Of a stretch of 64,000 nucleotides of DNA, positions 33,383-42,650 are shown one piece after another. The stretch comes from Gemmatimonadota bacterium. GTDB taxonomy: Bacteria; Gemmatimonadota; Gemmatimonadetes; Gemmatimonadales; GWC2-71-9. Below the pieces are notes generated by a model. The model saw only the letters and a program-made list of their open reading frames with translations. It was not told the origin of the DNA and did not search any database. The stretch is from contig JAJCZX010000025.1 in NCBI GenBank assembly GCA_029262195.1, forward strand, positions 1-64,000, given 5' to 3'. The first letter of the stretch is position 1, and every line of letters begins with the position of its first letter. Both the position numbers and the translations under genes were made by a program.

Positions 33383-34135
33383 ATGAAACCACTTGCTCAT
33401 TTTTTTTCAGTAGCTCTACTCTCGATGACCGCCGGAGTCCAGGCTCACGCCCAAACACCGGCTAATTTCGACGCATCTCGCATCGTGAATACAACAGACA
33501 CCTTTACCCTTCTGATGCAAGGCAATTCAATAGGCTCTATGAAAACGTCCCACATGGTGGCAGCAGGGGTGGTCACCGGGAAAGTCGAGCTTGGTCTGGC
33601 TTTCCAGGGGATGACCCAGAACATAGACGCAGAAGTCAGATTTCACGTAGACGGCCCGGATATGATTTCCAGTTCCCAAATCGTCGAGGTCGCGATGACT
33701 CGGGCAGAAACCGATATCGAATATGGAAACGGCAGGGTAACCGGGATCGGCCAATCTCGCGGACAGGGTCCGGGCGGTGTTTTGACCACGACCGAAATCG
33801 ATACAGTAGCGGGCGCCGACGTTATCGATTCCGGGGCCATGAATATGTTATTGGGCACGCTTGACTGGACTGAAGGGGCCGTGTTCTCCTACAAAGTGTT
33901 CCAGGGCCCCAGCGGTTCGGTCCATGAAGCCATCGCTGCGGTCGAGGGGAGCGAAACCCTAACCGTGCCTCAGGGGACTTATGAGACCTGGAGAATCAAC
34001 GTTACTGGGGTCCTGCGACCGGTTCGTCTCTGGTTTGCTAAGGATACCGGCCAATTGATAAAACTCGCCGGGCATGGCCAGCCGGTTGAAATTGTTCTCG
34101 GCGCACCCGCCGGCTTGGGCGGACCAACCGACTGA
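33383..34135 (+). CDS. Secreted protein, DUF3108-like, paralogue 2
   Basis: A 250-residue relative of the protein at 26913-27671. The start is the ATG at 33383 behind AAGAAGG, followed by a signal peptide (HFFSVALLSMTAGVQAHA). The longer frame upstream is rejected because it gives a polar leader before the signal. Shared blocks run the whole length (LLMQGNSIGSMKTS, LAFQGMTQNI, MISSSQIVEV, TEIDTVAGADVIDSG, LGTLDWTEGAVFSY, YETWRINVTG). The two copies enclose the amidohydrolase, two-component and propeller genes. Function unknown. Confidence 0.78.
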   Translation: MKPLAHFFSVALLSMTAGVQAHAQTPANFDASRIVNTTDTFTLLMQGNSIGSMKTSHMVAAGVVTGKVELGLAFQGMTQNIDAEVRFHVDGPDMISSSQIVEVAMTRAETDIEYGNGRVTGIGQSRGQGPGGVLTTTEIDTVAGADVIDSGAMNMLLGTLDWTEGAVFSYKVFQGPSGSVHEAIAAVEGSETLTVPQGTYETWRINVTGVLRPVRLWFAKDTGQLIKLAGHGQPVEIVLGAPAGLGGPTD

Positions 34136-34244
34136 GCTTCGTTTCAATCACGTCCCGGCCCATTGCAGAATCGGCATTCGCAGTGTGCCTTAAACGAGGT
34201 TGAGCGCGGAGACGTTAATTCAAACTCGGCAGCTGTGAAAAAGA

Positions 34245-34278
34245 GAAGGGCGGAGCTCGTGGAGCCCGCCCTTCTTTT
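34245..34278. terminator. Strong bidirectional terminator after rpmA
   Basis: GAAGGGCGG-A-GCTC-GTG-GAGC-CCGCCCTTC followed by TTTT, with A-tracts on the other side. It lies 30 bp past the rpmA stop (minus strand) and also ends transcription from the plus-strand gene at 33383-34135. Confidence 0.85.
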
Positions 34279-34303
34279 CAAATATTAACTCGAGTTTTAA
34301 CCC

Positions 34304-34558
34304 TTACGCAGAATAAACGCTGACTTTCAGACGTCTCTTGTCGTAGTGTTCGAACTTCACGAAACCCTCAATAAGGGCAAAGAGTGAATCGTCCTTAGAA
34401 CGGCGCACGTTGTTGCCCGGATGGAACTTGGTTCCGCGTTGCTTGAGAATAATGGTTCCCGCGTTTACGTGTTCCCCGCCGTACCTCTTGACACCCAGAT
34501 ACTTCGGCTTGGAATCACGACCGTTACGACTGGAACCTACACCTTTTTTATGAGCCAT
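34304..34558 (-). CDS. rpmA: 50S ribosomal protein L27
   Basis: An 84-residue protein with the invariant L27 pattern: [20 protein letters not shown] near the N terminus, then [18 protein letters not shown]. It begins MAHKKG, so no N-terminal cleavage extension of the Firmicutes type is present. It follows rplU by 7 bp, the usual order. Confidence 0.98.
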   Translation of the reverse strand: MAHKKGVGSSRNGRDSKPKYLGVKRYGGEHVNAGTIILKQRGTKFHPGNNVRRSKDDSLFALIEGFVKFEHYDKRRLKVSVYSA

Positions 34559-34565
34559 ATTGTCC

Positions 34566-34883
34566 TCAGCCCAGCTTTAGATCTTTGATCTTGATTTCAG
34601 TGAATTGTTGTCTGTGACCGGTCTTGCGACGATAATTCTTCCGCTTTTTGAACTTAAAGACGATCACTTTTTTATCTTTGCCATGGCGTACAACTTCAGC
34701 GACAACACTTGCACCTTTTACGGTGGGCTGTCCGGCTGAGATCTTGTCGCCATCGTTGGTCAGAAGCACCTCGTCGAAAGTTACGTCTGTACCCTCCTCA
34801 ACATCCAGCAGAGGAACGTGCATGGTTCTTCCGACTTCGGCCCGGAATTGCTGTCCGGCTGCTTTAAAAATCGCGTATGACAT
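34566..34883 (-). CDS. rplU: 50S ribosomal protein L21
   Basis: A 105-residue protein starting [18 protein letters not shown]. The C-terminal part, [20 protein letters not shown], is the conserved L21 RNA-binding signature. It is the first gene of the rplU-rpmA pair. In many genomes rng and a TIGR03936-type gene lie directly upstream; here a divergent serine hydrolase intervenes. Confidence 0.98.
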   Translation of the reverse strand: MSYAIFKAAGQQFRAEVGRTMHVPLLDVEEGTDVTFDEVLLTNDGDKISAGQPTVKGASVVAEVVRHGKDKKVIVFKFKKRKNYRRKTGHRQQFTEIKIKDLKLG

Positions 34884-34956
34884 AGCCTACAATTTTACTT
34901 GCTTACCGGGTATAGATCAAGGGGGTGATAGAATACAGAATGGCGATTGAAGAAAT

Positions 34957-35008
34957 CGTTTCCCGTTTCCCGTTTCCCGCTTCCCGCTTCCCGCTTCCCG
35001 CTTCCCGA
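34957..35008. repeat. TTTCCCG/CTTCCCG x7 tandem repeat
   Basis: Seven head-to-tail copies of a 7-bp unit (three TTTCCCG, then four CTTCCCG), within the short divergent spacer between rplU and the serine hydrolase gene. Confidence 0.92.
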
Positions 35009-35046
35009 CCGATATTATTATGACAACCCTTCACCATAGAGAAACC

Positions 35047-36600
35047 ATGAAAAACCGATTGTACACCGCCACCCGGGTCCTGGTCTTCCTGATTCTCTTT
35101 ACAGGTTTTCCGCTACAAACGCTGGCACAGGACTGGCGCAGCGCCGACGGACTCCTGGAGTACTTTTCCGAAGCACAACGGGAGTGGGACGTCCCCGGCA
35201 TGGCTGTCGGAATCATTAAGGACGGCGAAATCTTCATTGCTTCTGGTTTTGGTGTCCGGGACATCGAAACCGGAGGAGCGGTCGACGCCCACACCCTTTT
35301 CGCCATCGCCTCCAACACCAAAGCATTTAACTCCGCCGCCCTGGCTACTCTTGTGGATGCCGGACGGTTGAGTTGGACCGATCGAGTTAAGGACCACCTG
35401 CCCTATTTTGAGCTCTACGACCCTTATGTCACGCAGGAAATGCGGATTCGCGACCTTCTTTCACACCGCAGTGGATTGGGCACTTACAGCGGCGACCTGC
35501 TGTGGTACGGTACAGATTACACCCCCGAAGAGGTCCTGCGACGCGCCCGTCACCTGCCACCAGCCCGCGGTTTCCGGGAAGGATATGGTTACTCCAACCT
35601 TATGTTCCTGGCCGCAGGAGAAGTCATCCCCGCAGTCACCGGACAAACATTCAGCGAGTACGTCCAGGCCACATTCCTGGATCCTCTGGGGATGGACGAA
35701 ACCGTACTGTCAACCAACGACCTGCGAGGAAGAACTAACGTCGCCACTCCCCACGGCGTGCGCGATGATGAGTTACGGTCCTTCGAGTGGTACAACTGGG
35801 ATACCATGGTTGCTGCCGGTGGAATCATTTCGAACATCGACGACATGTTGCGTTGGATTCAACTTCAACTCAATCGGGGCCAGTTCGAAGGGACCAGGAT
35901 ATTTTCGGAACGTTCGTCGGCCACAATGTGGACACCACACGTCTCGATTCCCATTAGCTCGACGAGCAGAGAACGCTATCCGTCCACTCATTTCCGGGCC
36001 TACGGACTGGGCTGGAGCCTTTACGACTACCAGGGCAGCAACGTGATGACGCACGGGGGCGGGTACGACGGCATGTTTTCTCGGGTGGCGCTGGTTCCAG
36101 ACGAAAACCTCGGAATCGTAATCCTCACCAATGGCATGACCGGAATCCAGACTGCTCTGAGCTACAGGATACTGGACGCGTTCCTCGGAGGTGAAGAAAG
36201 AGACTGGAGTGCCGAATCCCTCGAGCGATCCCGCGCAAGCACTTCCACCGTTCAGCGCGCCCGACAACAGCGGGGCGGGCAGAGAGTAGCTGGCACGACG
36301 CCATCGCACGACCTGGAGTCGTATTCCGGTACCTACGGCGGTGACCTCTACGGCGACGCCACCGTAACCGTCGAAGCCGGCTCCCTTGTTTTGCGCTTGC
36401 TACCTAACCCGGACCTCGTCGGGGACCTCGAACACTACCATTACGACACCTATATCGTTCGGTGGCGGAATGACTTCTCATGGTTCGAAGAGGGTACCGT
36501 GCAATTCATCGACAACGCCGCGGGGGAGGTAGTCGAATTCAAAATCGACGTGCCGAACGACGATTTTTGGTTCACGGAACTGGAGTTTACGAAGAAGTAA
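35047..36600 (+). CDS. Secreted serine hydrolase, class C beta-lactamase / DD-peptidase family
   Basis: A 517-residue protein with a signal peptide (VLVFLILFTGFPLQTLA) from ATG 35047; ATG 35020 is an alternative. The three active-site elements are S89-x-x-K92 in IASNTKAFN, Y182-S-N184 in YGYSNLM, and HGGGYDG as the KTG equivalent. The C-terminal ~120 residues form a DUF3471-like beta domain (GTYGGDLYGDATVTVEAG). Members cleave peptides or esters in the envelope; most are not antibiotic-resistance enzymes. It sits opposite in strand to the conserved rng-rplU-rpmA cluster. Confidence 0.9.
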   Translation: MKNRLYTATRVLVFLILFTGFPLQTLAQDWRSADGLLEYFSEAQREWDVPGMAVGIIKDGEIFIASGFGVRDIETGGAVDAHTLFAIASNTKAFNSAALATLVDAGRLSWTDRVKDHLPYFELYDPYVTQEMRIRDLLSHRSGLGTYSGDLLWYGTDYTPEEVLRRARHLPPARGFREGYGYSNLMFLAAGEVIPAVTGQTFSEYVQATFLDPLGMDETVLSTNDLRGRTNVATPHGVRDDELRSFEWYNWDTMVAAGGIISNIDDMLRWIQLQLNRGQFEGTRIFSERSSATMWTPHVSIPISSTSRERYPSTHFRAYGLGWSLYDYQGSNVMTHGGGYDGMFSRVALVPDENLGIVILTNGMTGIQTALSYRILDAFLGGEERDWSAESLERSRASTSTVQRARQQRGGQRVAGTTPSHDLESYSGTYGGDLYGDATVTVEAGSLVLRLLPNPDLVGDLEHYHYDTYIVRWRNDFSWFEEGTVQFIDNAAGEVVEFKIDVPNDDFWFTELEFTKK

Positions 36601-36657
36601 GTGGGGAAGTCGGGAGGTGGGGACGAACATCCCAACCTCCCGACATCCCCACTTTGT

Positions 36658-38295
36658 TCAGGCTACCGCCCACTGCTCCGTCACGTCCCGACCGGCAGGC
36701 TGGACGATTAGACGATATTCGTCGAGTTGTATCGTGGGGTCGTCGCGAACTTCGAATTCCACTCCGGTTAACCCGGAGAGGTTCTTAACGAAGGCCGGCT
36801 CCTCTTCGAGGAGATAAAGCGCGACTTCGGGATGGATCCGAATCACCATCCGCTTTTCTTTGCCGACACGACCAAAACGCTTCAGTCCGCGTTCAAGGCG
36901 CCGTGTAACGACCTCGGGCCTGAACACGTGACCGGTGCCATCACAACTTGGGCAAACGGTGCTCATGGAGTGAAGCAAGGACGGCCTCACCCGTTGGCGC
37001 GTCATCTCGATAAGACCGAGTTCTGAGACCCTGTGGGTTTTTGTCCGAGCCCGATCTCTGGCAAGCGATGATCTCAATTCCCGTAACACTTTGTCACGGT
37101 TGCGCTGGTTGTCCATGTCGATGAAATCGATCACGATGATCCCACCCATGTCCCGCAGCCGCAGCTGCCTGGCCACTTCGCGCGCCGCTTCGAGGTTGGT
37201 CCTCAGAATTGTCTTCTCAGGATCGCTTCCTTTTCCACCGGTATACCGTCCCGTGTTGATATCGATCGACACCAGAGCTTCGGTGGGTTCGATAATCAGA
37301 TATCCTCCCGCCGGCAAATCTACGCGCCGCTGGAAGAGGGTTCTGATTTCGGGCTCAATATCATACTTGTCAAACAGCGGAACGTCTTTGTCGTAGAACT
37401 CGACCCTTTTTAACAGATCGGGATCGACCTGTTTCAAGTACTGCTTGATATCTGCATACACCTTCGACGACTCGACGTGCAGCCCATCCACCTGATCACT
37501 GAATACGTCGCGAATGACACCGCTTGCAAGCGAACCTTCTCGCTGAACAAGGTCTGGCGCTTTGACCAAAGCTTTTTTGCGTTTGATTTTTTTCCACAGG
37601 GCAAGCAGTGATTTCAATTCCCTTTTTATCTGCTTGGCTTCCAGACCCTGGGCGACGGTGCGAATGATCACGCCTCCGCCGTCCTTCGGCATTTCATCTT
37701 GTACGATCTTACGGAGCCTGGAACGCTCGGCACGAGATTCGATTTTGCGGCTTACGCCTACCTTCGAACTCTGGGGCATGTAAACCAGAAAACGCCCGGG
37801 GAGAGATACCTGAGAGGTAATCCTGGGTCCCTTGGTGCTAATTGGCTCTTTGGTGACCTGAACGAGGATTTCTTGACCACGCTTCAGAGTGTCTTTGATG
37901 TCCGGGATGTTGCGCCCGAAACGGCGTCTGCCACGTCCCCGACCGCGACTCGGCGCTTTGGATCGACTCTTACCGTTTGATTTCGAATCGGAAGCGGTTT
38001 CTTTCTCGGCGTCGTCTCCGTCACCGTTTTCGTCTTCGTCCTCTAGGTCATCGTCCTCCGGTTCGACCAGGTCCGACGCGTGGAGAAATCCACTTTTGTC
38101 GGTGCCGATGTCGATAAAGGCCGCCTGCATGGCGGGTAAGACTGCTTCAACTTTGCCGAGGTACAAATTGCCGACGGTTCGTTGCATATCGGGACGATCA
38201 ACAAGTAATTCAACAAGTTTATCATCCTCCAGAATGGCCACGCGGGTCTCCCGCTGGCCTCCAGTTATTAGTATTTCTCTTTTCAAACTTCTCAA
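36658..38295 (-). CDS. rng: Ribonuclease G/E family endoribonuclease
   Basis: A 545-residue RNase E/G catalytic protein. It has an S1 domain (GNLYLGKVEAVLPAMQAAF...FLHASDL) interrupted by an acidic-then-basic insert (residues ~78-127), the RNase H-like core, catalytic aspartates in SIDINTGRYTG and IVIDFIDMDNQRNR, and the zinc-link CPSCDGTGHV that bridges subunits. There is no long C-terminal degradosome scaffold, so RNase G is the better name. It overlaps the upstream radical SAM gene by 74 bp if begun at TTG 38295; a TTG three codons later is an alternative. Confidence 0.94.
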   Translation of the reverse strand: MRSLKREILITGGQRETRVAILEDDKLVELLVDRPDMQRTVGNLYLGKVEAVLPAMQAAFIDIGTDKSGFLHASDLVEPEDDDLEDEDENGDGDDAEKETASDSKSNGKSRSKAPSRGRGRGRRRFGRNIPDIKDTLKRGQEILVQVTKEPISTKGPRITSQVSLPGRFLVYMPQSSKVGVSRKIESRAERSRLRKIVQDEMPKDGGGVIIRTVAQGLEAKQIKRELKSLLALWKKIKRKKALVKAPDLVQREGSLASGVIRDVFSDQVDGLHVESSKVYADIKQYLKQVDPDLLKRVEFYDKDVPLFDKYDIEPEIRTLFQRRVDLPAGGYLIIEPTEALVSIDINTGRYTGGKGSDPEKTILRTNLEAAREVARQLRLRDMGGIIVIDFIDMDNQRNRDKVLRELRSSLARDRARTKTHRVSELGLIEMTRQRVRPSLLHSMSTVCPSCDGTGHVFRPEVVTRRLERGLKRFGRVGKEKRMVIRIHPEVALYLLEEEPAFVKNLSGLTGVEFEVRDDPTIQLDEYRLIVQPAGRDVTEQWAVA

Positions 38296-40912
38296 CCTCT
38301 ACCAGGACCACAGCGCTCGCGACCGGGCTTTCGCCGGCGCCAGTTGTTGCCCTGATTTTTTGGATTTTCACGAGGGGCAAGGACTTTTCTTCGATGTCCA
38401 TCGCCGCTCCTATGATCTCGGTCGGTTTGACCGAGCCTGAAATGCCGCTTTCGATCGTGATCAACAACTCTTTGGAGCTCACGACCGATATGTCCGCAAT
38501 CATTGGTCTTATTTCGATGTTCTGCACTTTGCGTTTGCGCGTCCGCGTTATGGTCACCGAATCGAGGGCGAGCAATCTGGAGAAAGAAGCCTCCAACTCG
38601 CCGAGGGTGGTTTCGAACCGACCCGGGAACTCAACGTGGTAGGTGCAGCGGGTCAACCCCGCACTCAATGATTCCAGTTTTCCTGACATCGCGGCCGCAG
38701 CAAAAAACTCAACCCCCGATGCCACCTTTTCGTTAACAATTTTCAACAGTTCGTCCAACTTTTCTTCCAGCGCCCACTCGCCGGCCAGTTGGACGTCGAT
38801 CCATTCGCACTCGGAGGTCCAGCCCAGCGCCAGGGGCGCTCCCGAAGCCATCTTCGGGCGGGGAGAAAATCCTTCCGAGAAGATCAAGGGCAACTCTGCC
38901 CTTCTAAACGTGCGTTCCAGTTCCCGCATCAATTCCAGATGGGAAATGAACCGAACGTGCTCGCCTTTGCGGTAACCAAGCCTCAGATGTGTGCCCGCGA
39001 CCCCACGGAGTAATTGGGGTGCCATCTCTGGTTTTGGTGATTCGGTAGGCGGCGCCAGCAGGTTTTTGATCACCTGGAAGTCACACACGCCGCAGGCTGA
39101 GCATCTTTCGTTCTTACATTCCTCTGTCTCGCCGGCCTCATATGCCTTGTGGCGTTCTTTCAGGAAGTAAGCTCGATCAATTCCGTAAGACACTATCTCC
39201 CAGGGGAGGTCGTTGTCCTCGGATCTTTCTTCAAAAACGGATTTCAGGTCTAACCCATGCTCCTGGAGGGCCTTCTCCCAGTTGGAGAACCTGCAGTACT
39301 CACTCCAACCGTCAAATCGGGCGCCGTTACGCCATGCCGATTCGATGACATCACCAACCCGACGGTCTCCACGAGAGATCAATCCTTCAATCGCAGTATC
39401 GGCTGTGTCGTGATGTCTGATTTCAATTCCTTTGCCCTTCAGACGGGATTTGACCCACGAAAGTTTCTCCGCGTTGGTCTCCATAGAATCCTGCTGCTCC
39501 CACTGGAAAGGCGTATGCGCCTTGGGAACGAAGGGGGAAATCCCCAGAGTCACATAACGCCGCCCTTTGTGGGCCCGGGTTATAGCTCTGATTTTTTCCA
39601 CCAATTCTGCCAGTTCTTCAAAGTCAGCTTCGCACTCGGTAGGGTGCCCGATCATCAGATAGAGTTTTACGCTTGTCCAACCAGACGCCATGGCTCTTTC
39701 GACGGCTGAGAGAATCTCCTCTTCCGATAACCCCTTGTTAATGACGTTACGAAGCCTCTGACTCCCCGCTTCCGGAGCAAAGGTAAAGCCTGATTTGCGC
39801 ACCCGACTAACCGATTCGGCGAGACCAACACTGAACTCGTCTGCGCGCAGTGACGGCAGTGAAACGCCGACACCCTTTTCCACCATCGTTCGACTCAAAC
39901 GGTCGGTAAGCTCGGGCGCCTGGGAGTAATCAGCGGTGGAGAGCGACAACATCGACACCTCCTGCCAGCCCGAGTGTTTAATACCCTCGTCCGCAATTTC
40001 CAGGACTTCATCCACATCGCGTTCACGTGAAGGGCGGTAGAGATACCCTGCCTGACAAAAGCGGCATCCCCTCATGCATCCCCGCATTACCTCGATGGGC
40101 AACCGATCGTGAGTCGTTTCCGACATGCTCACAACCATCTCCCGCGGGTGGTCTTCAGTCTTTAGTACAGGAACCTTCCGTGCCATGACCGCCGCTGGAG
40201 TTTGCGGATCCACCCCATCCCTCGGCACAGGTTTCAGGTTTCCTCCAACCTGGTGATAGAGCGATGGGACATAAATTCCGGAAACGGATACCGCCAGTCG
40301 CTGGAGAAACGCCTCTCTTGTCTCGCCGGTCTGTCCCCTGGTTTTCTTCCAGTCCTCAACCAACTCCAACACCTCGGCGAGCGCATCTTCGGCATCACCG
40401 ATAAGCGCGAAATCGACAAACGGTGCCAACGGCTCCGGATTAGAAGCACAGGGCCCGCCGATGCAGATGAGAGGATCCGACTCCTCTCTGTCAACCTGAC
40501 GGATCGAGATCCCCGCAAGGTCTATCATGTTCAGAAGGTTGGTGTAAGTCAGCTCCGACTGCAGAGTGAAGCCCAGCACGTCGTACTCTCTAACTTCGCG
40601 GCGATAATGCAGGCCCCAGAGAGGCATGTTGCGCATGCGAAGTTGTTCTTCCATATCTGGCCATGGTGCATAGACCCGGTCCAGGAGCCATCGTGGGTTC
40701 CGGTTCACCAGATGGTACAAAATCTGGGTACCGGTGTGGCTCATTCCGACTTCGTAGGTGTCAGGATAGCTGAGCAGGAAACGAACCGAAGTTTCCTCCC
40801 ATTTTTTCTCGATGAGCCCCAGCTCGTTGCCAACATACCTGTTCGGCTTGGAAACCAGCGGGAGGACTTCCTCGAAAAGCTCTTTTTCGTTTACAGACCT
40901 GATACCAGACAT
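38222..40912 (-). CDS. TIGR03960/TIGR03936 radical SAM fusion protein
   Basis: An 896-residue protein. The N-terminal ~200 residues form a cobalamin-binding-like domain (LSYPDTYEVGMSHTG, DPLICIGGPCASNPEPLA). The radical SAM core follows, with its iron-sulphur cysteines in RGCMRGCRFCQAGYLYRP (C-x3-C-x2-C) and GFTFAPEAGSQRLRN. A Cys cluster (ECKNERCSACGVC) separates this from the C-terminal DUF2344/TIGR03936 domain (RFISHLELMRELERTFRRAE, FSEGFSPRPKMA). Such fusions are conserved next to rng and rplU in many phyla; their reaction is not established. Linked to ribosome or tRNA/RNA metabolism by context. Confidence 0.92.
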   Translation of the reverse strand: MSGIRSVNEKELFEEVLPLVSKPNRYVGNELGLIEKKWEETSVRFLLSYPDTYEVGMSHTGTQILYHLVNRNPRWLLDRVYAPWPDMEEQLRMRNMPLWGLHYRREVREYDVLGFTLQSELTYTNLLNMIDLAGISIRQVDREESDPLICIGGPCASNPEPLAPFVDFALIGDAEDALAEVLELVEDWKKTRGQTGETREAFLQRLAVSVSGIYVPSLYHQVGGNLKPVPRDGVDPQTPAAVMARKVPVLKTEDHPREMVVSMSETTHDRLPIEVMRGCMRGCRFCQAGYLYRPSRERDVDEVLEIADEGIKHSGWQEVSMLSLSTADYSQAPELTDRLSRTMVEKGVGVSLPSLRADEFSVGLAESVSRVRKSGFTFAPEAGSQRLRNVINKGLSEEEILSAVERAMASGWTSVKLYLMIGHPTECEADFEELAELVEKIRAITRAHKGRRYVTLGISPFVPKAHTPFQWEQQDSMETNAEKLSWVKSRLKGKGIEIRHHDTADTAIEGLISRGDRRVGDVIESAWRNGARFDGWSEYCRFSNWEKALQEHGLDLKSVFEERSEDNDLPWEIVSYGIDRAYFLKERHKAYEAGETEECKNERCSACGVCDFQVIKNLLAPPTESPKPEMAPQLLRGVAGTHLRLGYRKGEHVRFISHLELMRELERTFRRAELPLIFSEGFSPRPKMASGAPLALGWTSECEWIDVQLAGEWALEEKLDELLKIVNEKVASGVEFFAAAAMSGKLESLSAGLTRCTYHVEFPGRFETTLGELEASFSRLLALDSVTITRTRKRKVQNIEIRPMIADISVVSSKELLITIESGISGSVKPTEIIGAAMDIEEKSLPLVKIQKIRATTGAGESPVASAVVLVEVEKFEKRNTNNWRPAGDPRGHSGG

Positions 40913-40946
40913 AGACCTGTAAGATAAAGAGTCATTAATGCTTAGG

Positions 40947-42176
40947 TCAACTTCCGTCCATCACACTGCCCAGCAACTGACGGGCAATTACGATGCGCTG
41001 GATTTCACTGGTACCCTCCCCAATTTCGCATATTTTGGCATCCCGCATCATTCGCTCAACCGGGTAATCGGTCGTATAACCGTAGCCGCCGTGAAGCTGG
41101 ACCGCTTTGGTAGTTGCGCGCATTGCGAGTTCGGAAGCGTAGAGTTTGGCCATTGCCGCCTGGGTTTTGATCGGCTGGCCATTCTGGTACAGCCAGGCTG
41201 CGTGGTAGACCAGATGTCTGGCAGCCTGGATTTCGGTGGCCATGTCCGCAATCGGGAAATGGACTCCCTGAAACGAGGCGATCGCCTTCCCGAACTGTTT
41301 CCGCTCGGAGGTATACTTGAGGCATTCGTCGAGAGCCCCCTGTGCGAGTCCCAGCGAAAGTGCCGCCACCCCTATCCGCCCACTGTCGAGGGTTTTCAGA
41401 AAATTGACAAAGCCCTTGCCCTCTTCACCAAGCAGGTTTTCCGCGGGTACTCGGGCGTCCTCGAAGATCAGCTCCCTGGTATCAGAGGCTCGCCAACCCA
41501 TCTTGTCTTCTTTTTTCCCGGACGTGACGCCCGGTATCTTTTCAAGCGTTTCATCGTGCCCGATACCGAAATCAGCGGCAGCGGCCAGGTCGACGGTGTC
41601 CTTTGTCACTATAAAGGAAGAGATACCCTGGTTTCGTTTCGCTGGATTGGGATCGGTACGCGCGGTTGCAACGAAGATTTCTCCGACACCCGCATGGGTA
41701 ATGAAATTCTTAGTACCGTTGAGAATGTAATGATCCCCGTTTTTTACAGCGGTCGTGGCAGTGCCACCGGCATCAGACCCTGCCCCGGGTTCGGTCAATC
41801 CAAACCCTCCAAGCACTTTGCCCTGCGCCAGCAACGGAACGTATTTTTCTTTTTGCTCCGGCGTGCCGAAGCCAACGATGGGTGACGTGCCGAGGGTGGT
41901 ATGGGCCGAGACGGTGATAGCGTGGCTGGCATCAACTCTGGCCAGTTCTTCGACGGTGGTTATATAGGATATATAGTCCATCCCGGTCCCGCCGAGTTCA
42001 ACGTCCCATGGAACTCCGAACAAACCGAGGTCGGCCATTTTCTTAATATTTTCCCAGGGGAATTGGCTCTTGCTGTCCATCTCACGAGCCACCGGTCCGA
42101 TCTCGTTTTCGGCAAACTCGCGGACCATTTCTCTTACCTGGTGATGTTCTTCTTCGAAATACGGCAAATCGCTCAT
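40947..42176 (-). CDS. Acyl-CoA dehydrogenase
   Basis: A 409-residue flavoenzyme. Motifs are [13 protein letters not shown]-like [18 protein letters not shown] (flavin/substrate loop), [11 protein letters not shown] and the C-terminal [23 protein letters not shown] then [19 protein letters not shown], which holds the catalytic base region. This is the short-/branched-chain acyl-CoA dehydrogenase type that passes electrons to ETF. It is 34 bp from the radical SAM gene and transcribed ahead of it, so it may be cotranscribed. It may join beta-oxidation with the operon at 15-26 kb. Confidence 0.93.
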   Translation of the reverse strand: MSDLPYFEEEHHQVREMVREFAENEIGPVAREMDSKSQFPWENIKKMADLGLFGVPWDVELGGTGMDYISYITTVEELARVDASHAITVSAHTTLGTSPIVGFGTPEQKEKYVPLLAQGKVLGGFGLTEPGAGSDAGGTATTAVKNGDHYILNGTKNFITHAGVGEIFVATARTDPNPAKRNQGISSFIVTKDTVDLAAAADFGIGHDETLEKIPGVTSGKKEDKMGWRASDTRELIFEDARVPAENLLGEEGKGFVNFLKTLDSGRIGVAALSLGLAQGALDECLKYTSERKQFGKAIASFQGVHFPIADMATEIQAARHLVYHAAWLYQNGQPIKTQAAMAKLYASELAMRATTKAVQLHGGYGYTTDYPVERMMRDAKICEIGEGTSEIQRIVIARQLLGSVMDGS

Positions 42177-42324
42177 TATTTTCTACTGTGTGGGGTTGTG
42201 TTGATTGAAGAGGAATGATAATCACTAAGAGCGGGTTTCGGAAAAAACGTGACGAAACCGTTTCCACTACCATTGGACACCATGTCCCCCCTAGATTGTC
42301 AGGCAACCTCTTTGAAAGGACTCG

Positions 42325-42576
42325 ATGGAAGTGCTGGGGTTACTCGGATTTATTTTCGCGTTGATCGCCCACAACAAAGTAAACGAGGTCAAGCGCGAGC
42401 TAACCCGCATGAAGCGTGACGGCCAGCTCGGTAGCGGCGAAACCGACCCCGAGCTTTACGACGATGTAGACCGCCTGCGCGCCGAAGTAGTGGACATTCA
42501 AGAGCGATTGGACTTCACGGAGAGACTGCTCGTGTCGCATCGTAACGAACAGGATTCCACCAAACTAGACGATTGA
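42325..42576 (+). CDS. Small membrane-anchored coiled-coil protein (PspB-like build)
   Basis: An 83-residue protein with one N-terminal hydrophobic helix (VLGLLGFIFALIAH), a charged heptad segment (VKRELTRMKRD), a Gly/Pro break and a second coiled-coil (VDRLRAEVVDIQERLDFTERLLVSHR). The layout is like PspB-type proteins, but the similarity is too general for a name. It is followed by a strong terminator and has a good upstream site, so it is a real single-gene unit. Confidence 0.75.
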   Translation: MEVLGLLGFIFALIAHNKVNEVKRELTRMKRDGQLGSGETDPELYDDVDRLRAEVVDIQERLDFTERLLVSHRNEQDSTKLDD

Positions 42577-42617
42577 AAGACGGAACGGGTGAATTCGAAT
42601 CGGTGCCTCCACTCCGA

Positions 42618-42647
42618 AACGGCCCCTGGCAGGGGCCGTTCTTTTTT
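42618..42647 (+). terminator. Rho-independent terminator
   Basis: AACGGCCCCTGGCAGGGGCCGTT followed by C and a T6 run. It ends the small coiled-coil gene and lies 3 bp from the 3' end of the convergent aldolase gene. Confidence 0.93.
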
Positions 42648-42650
42648 GAT

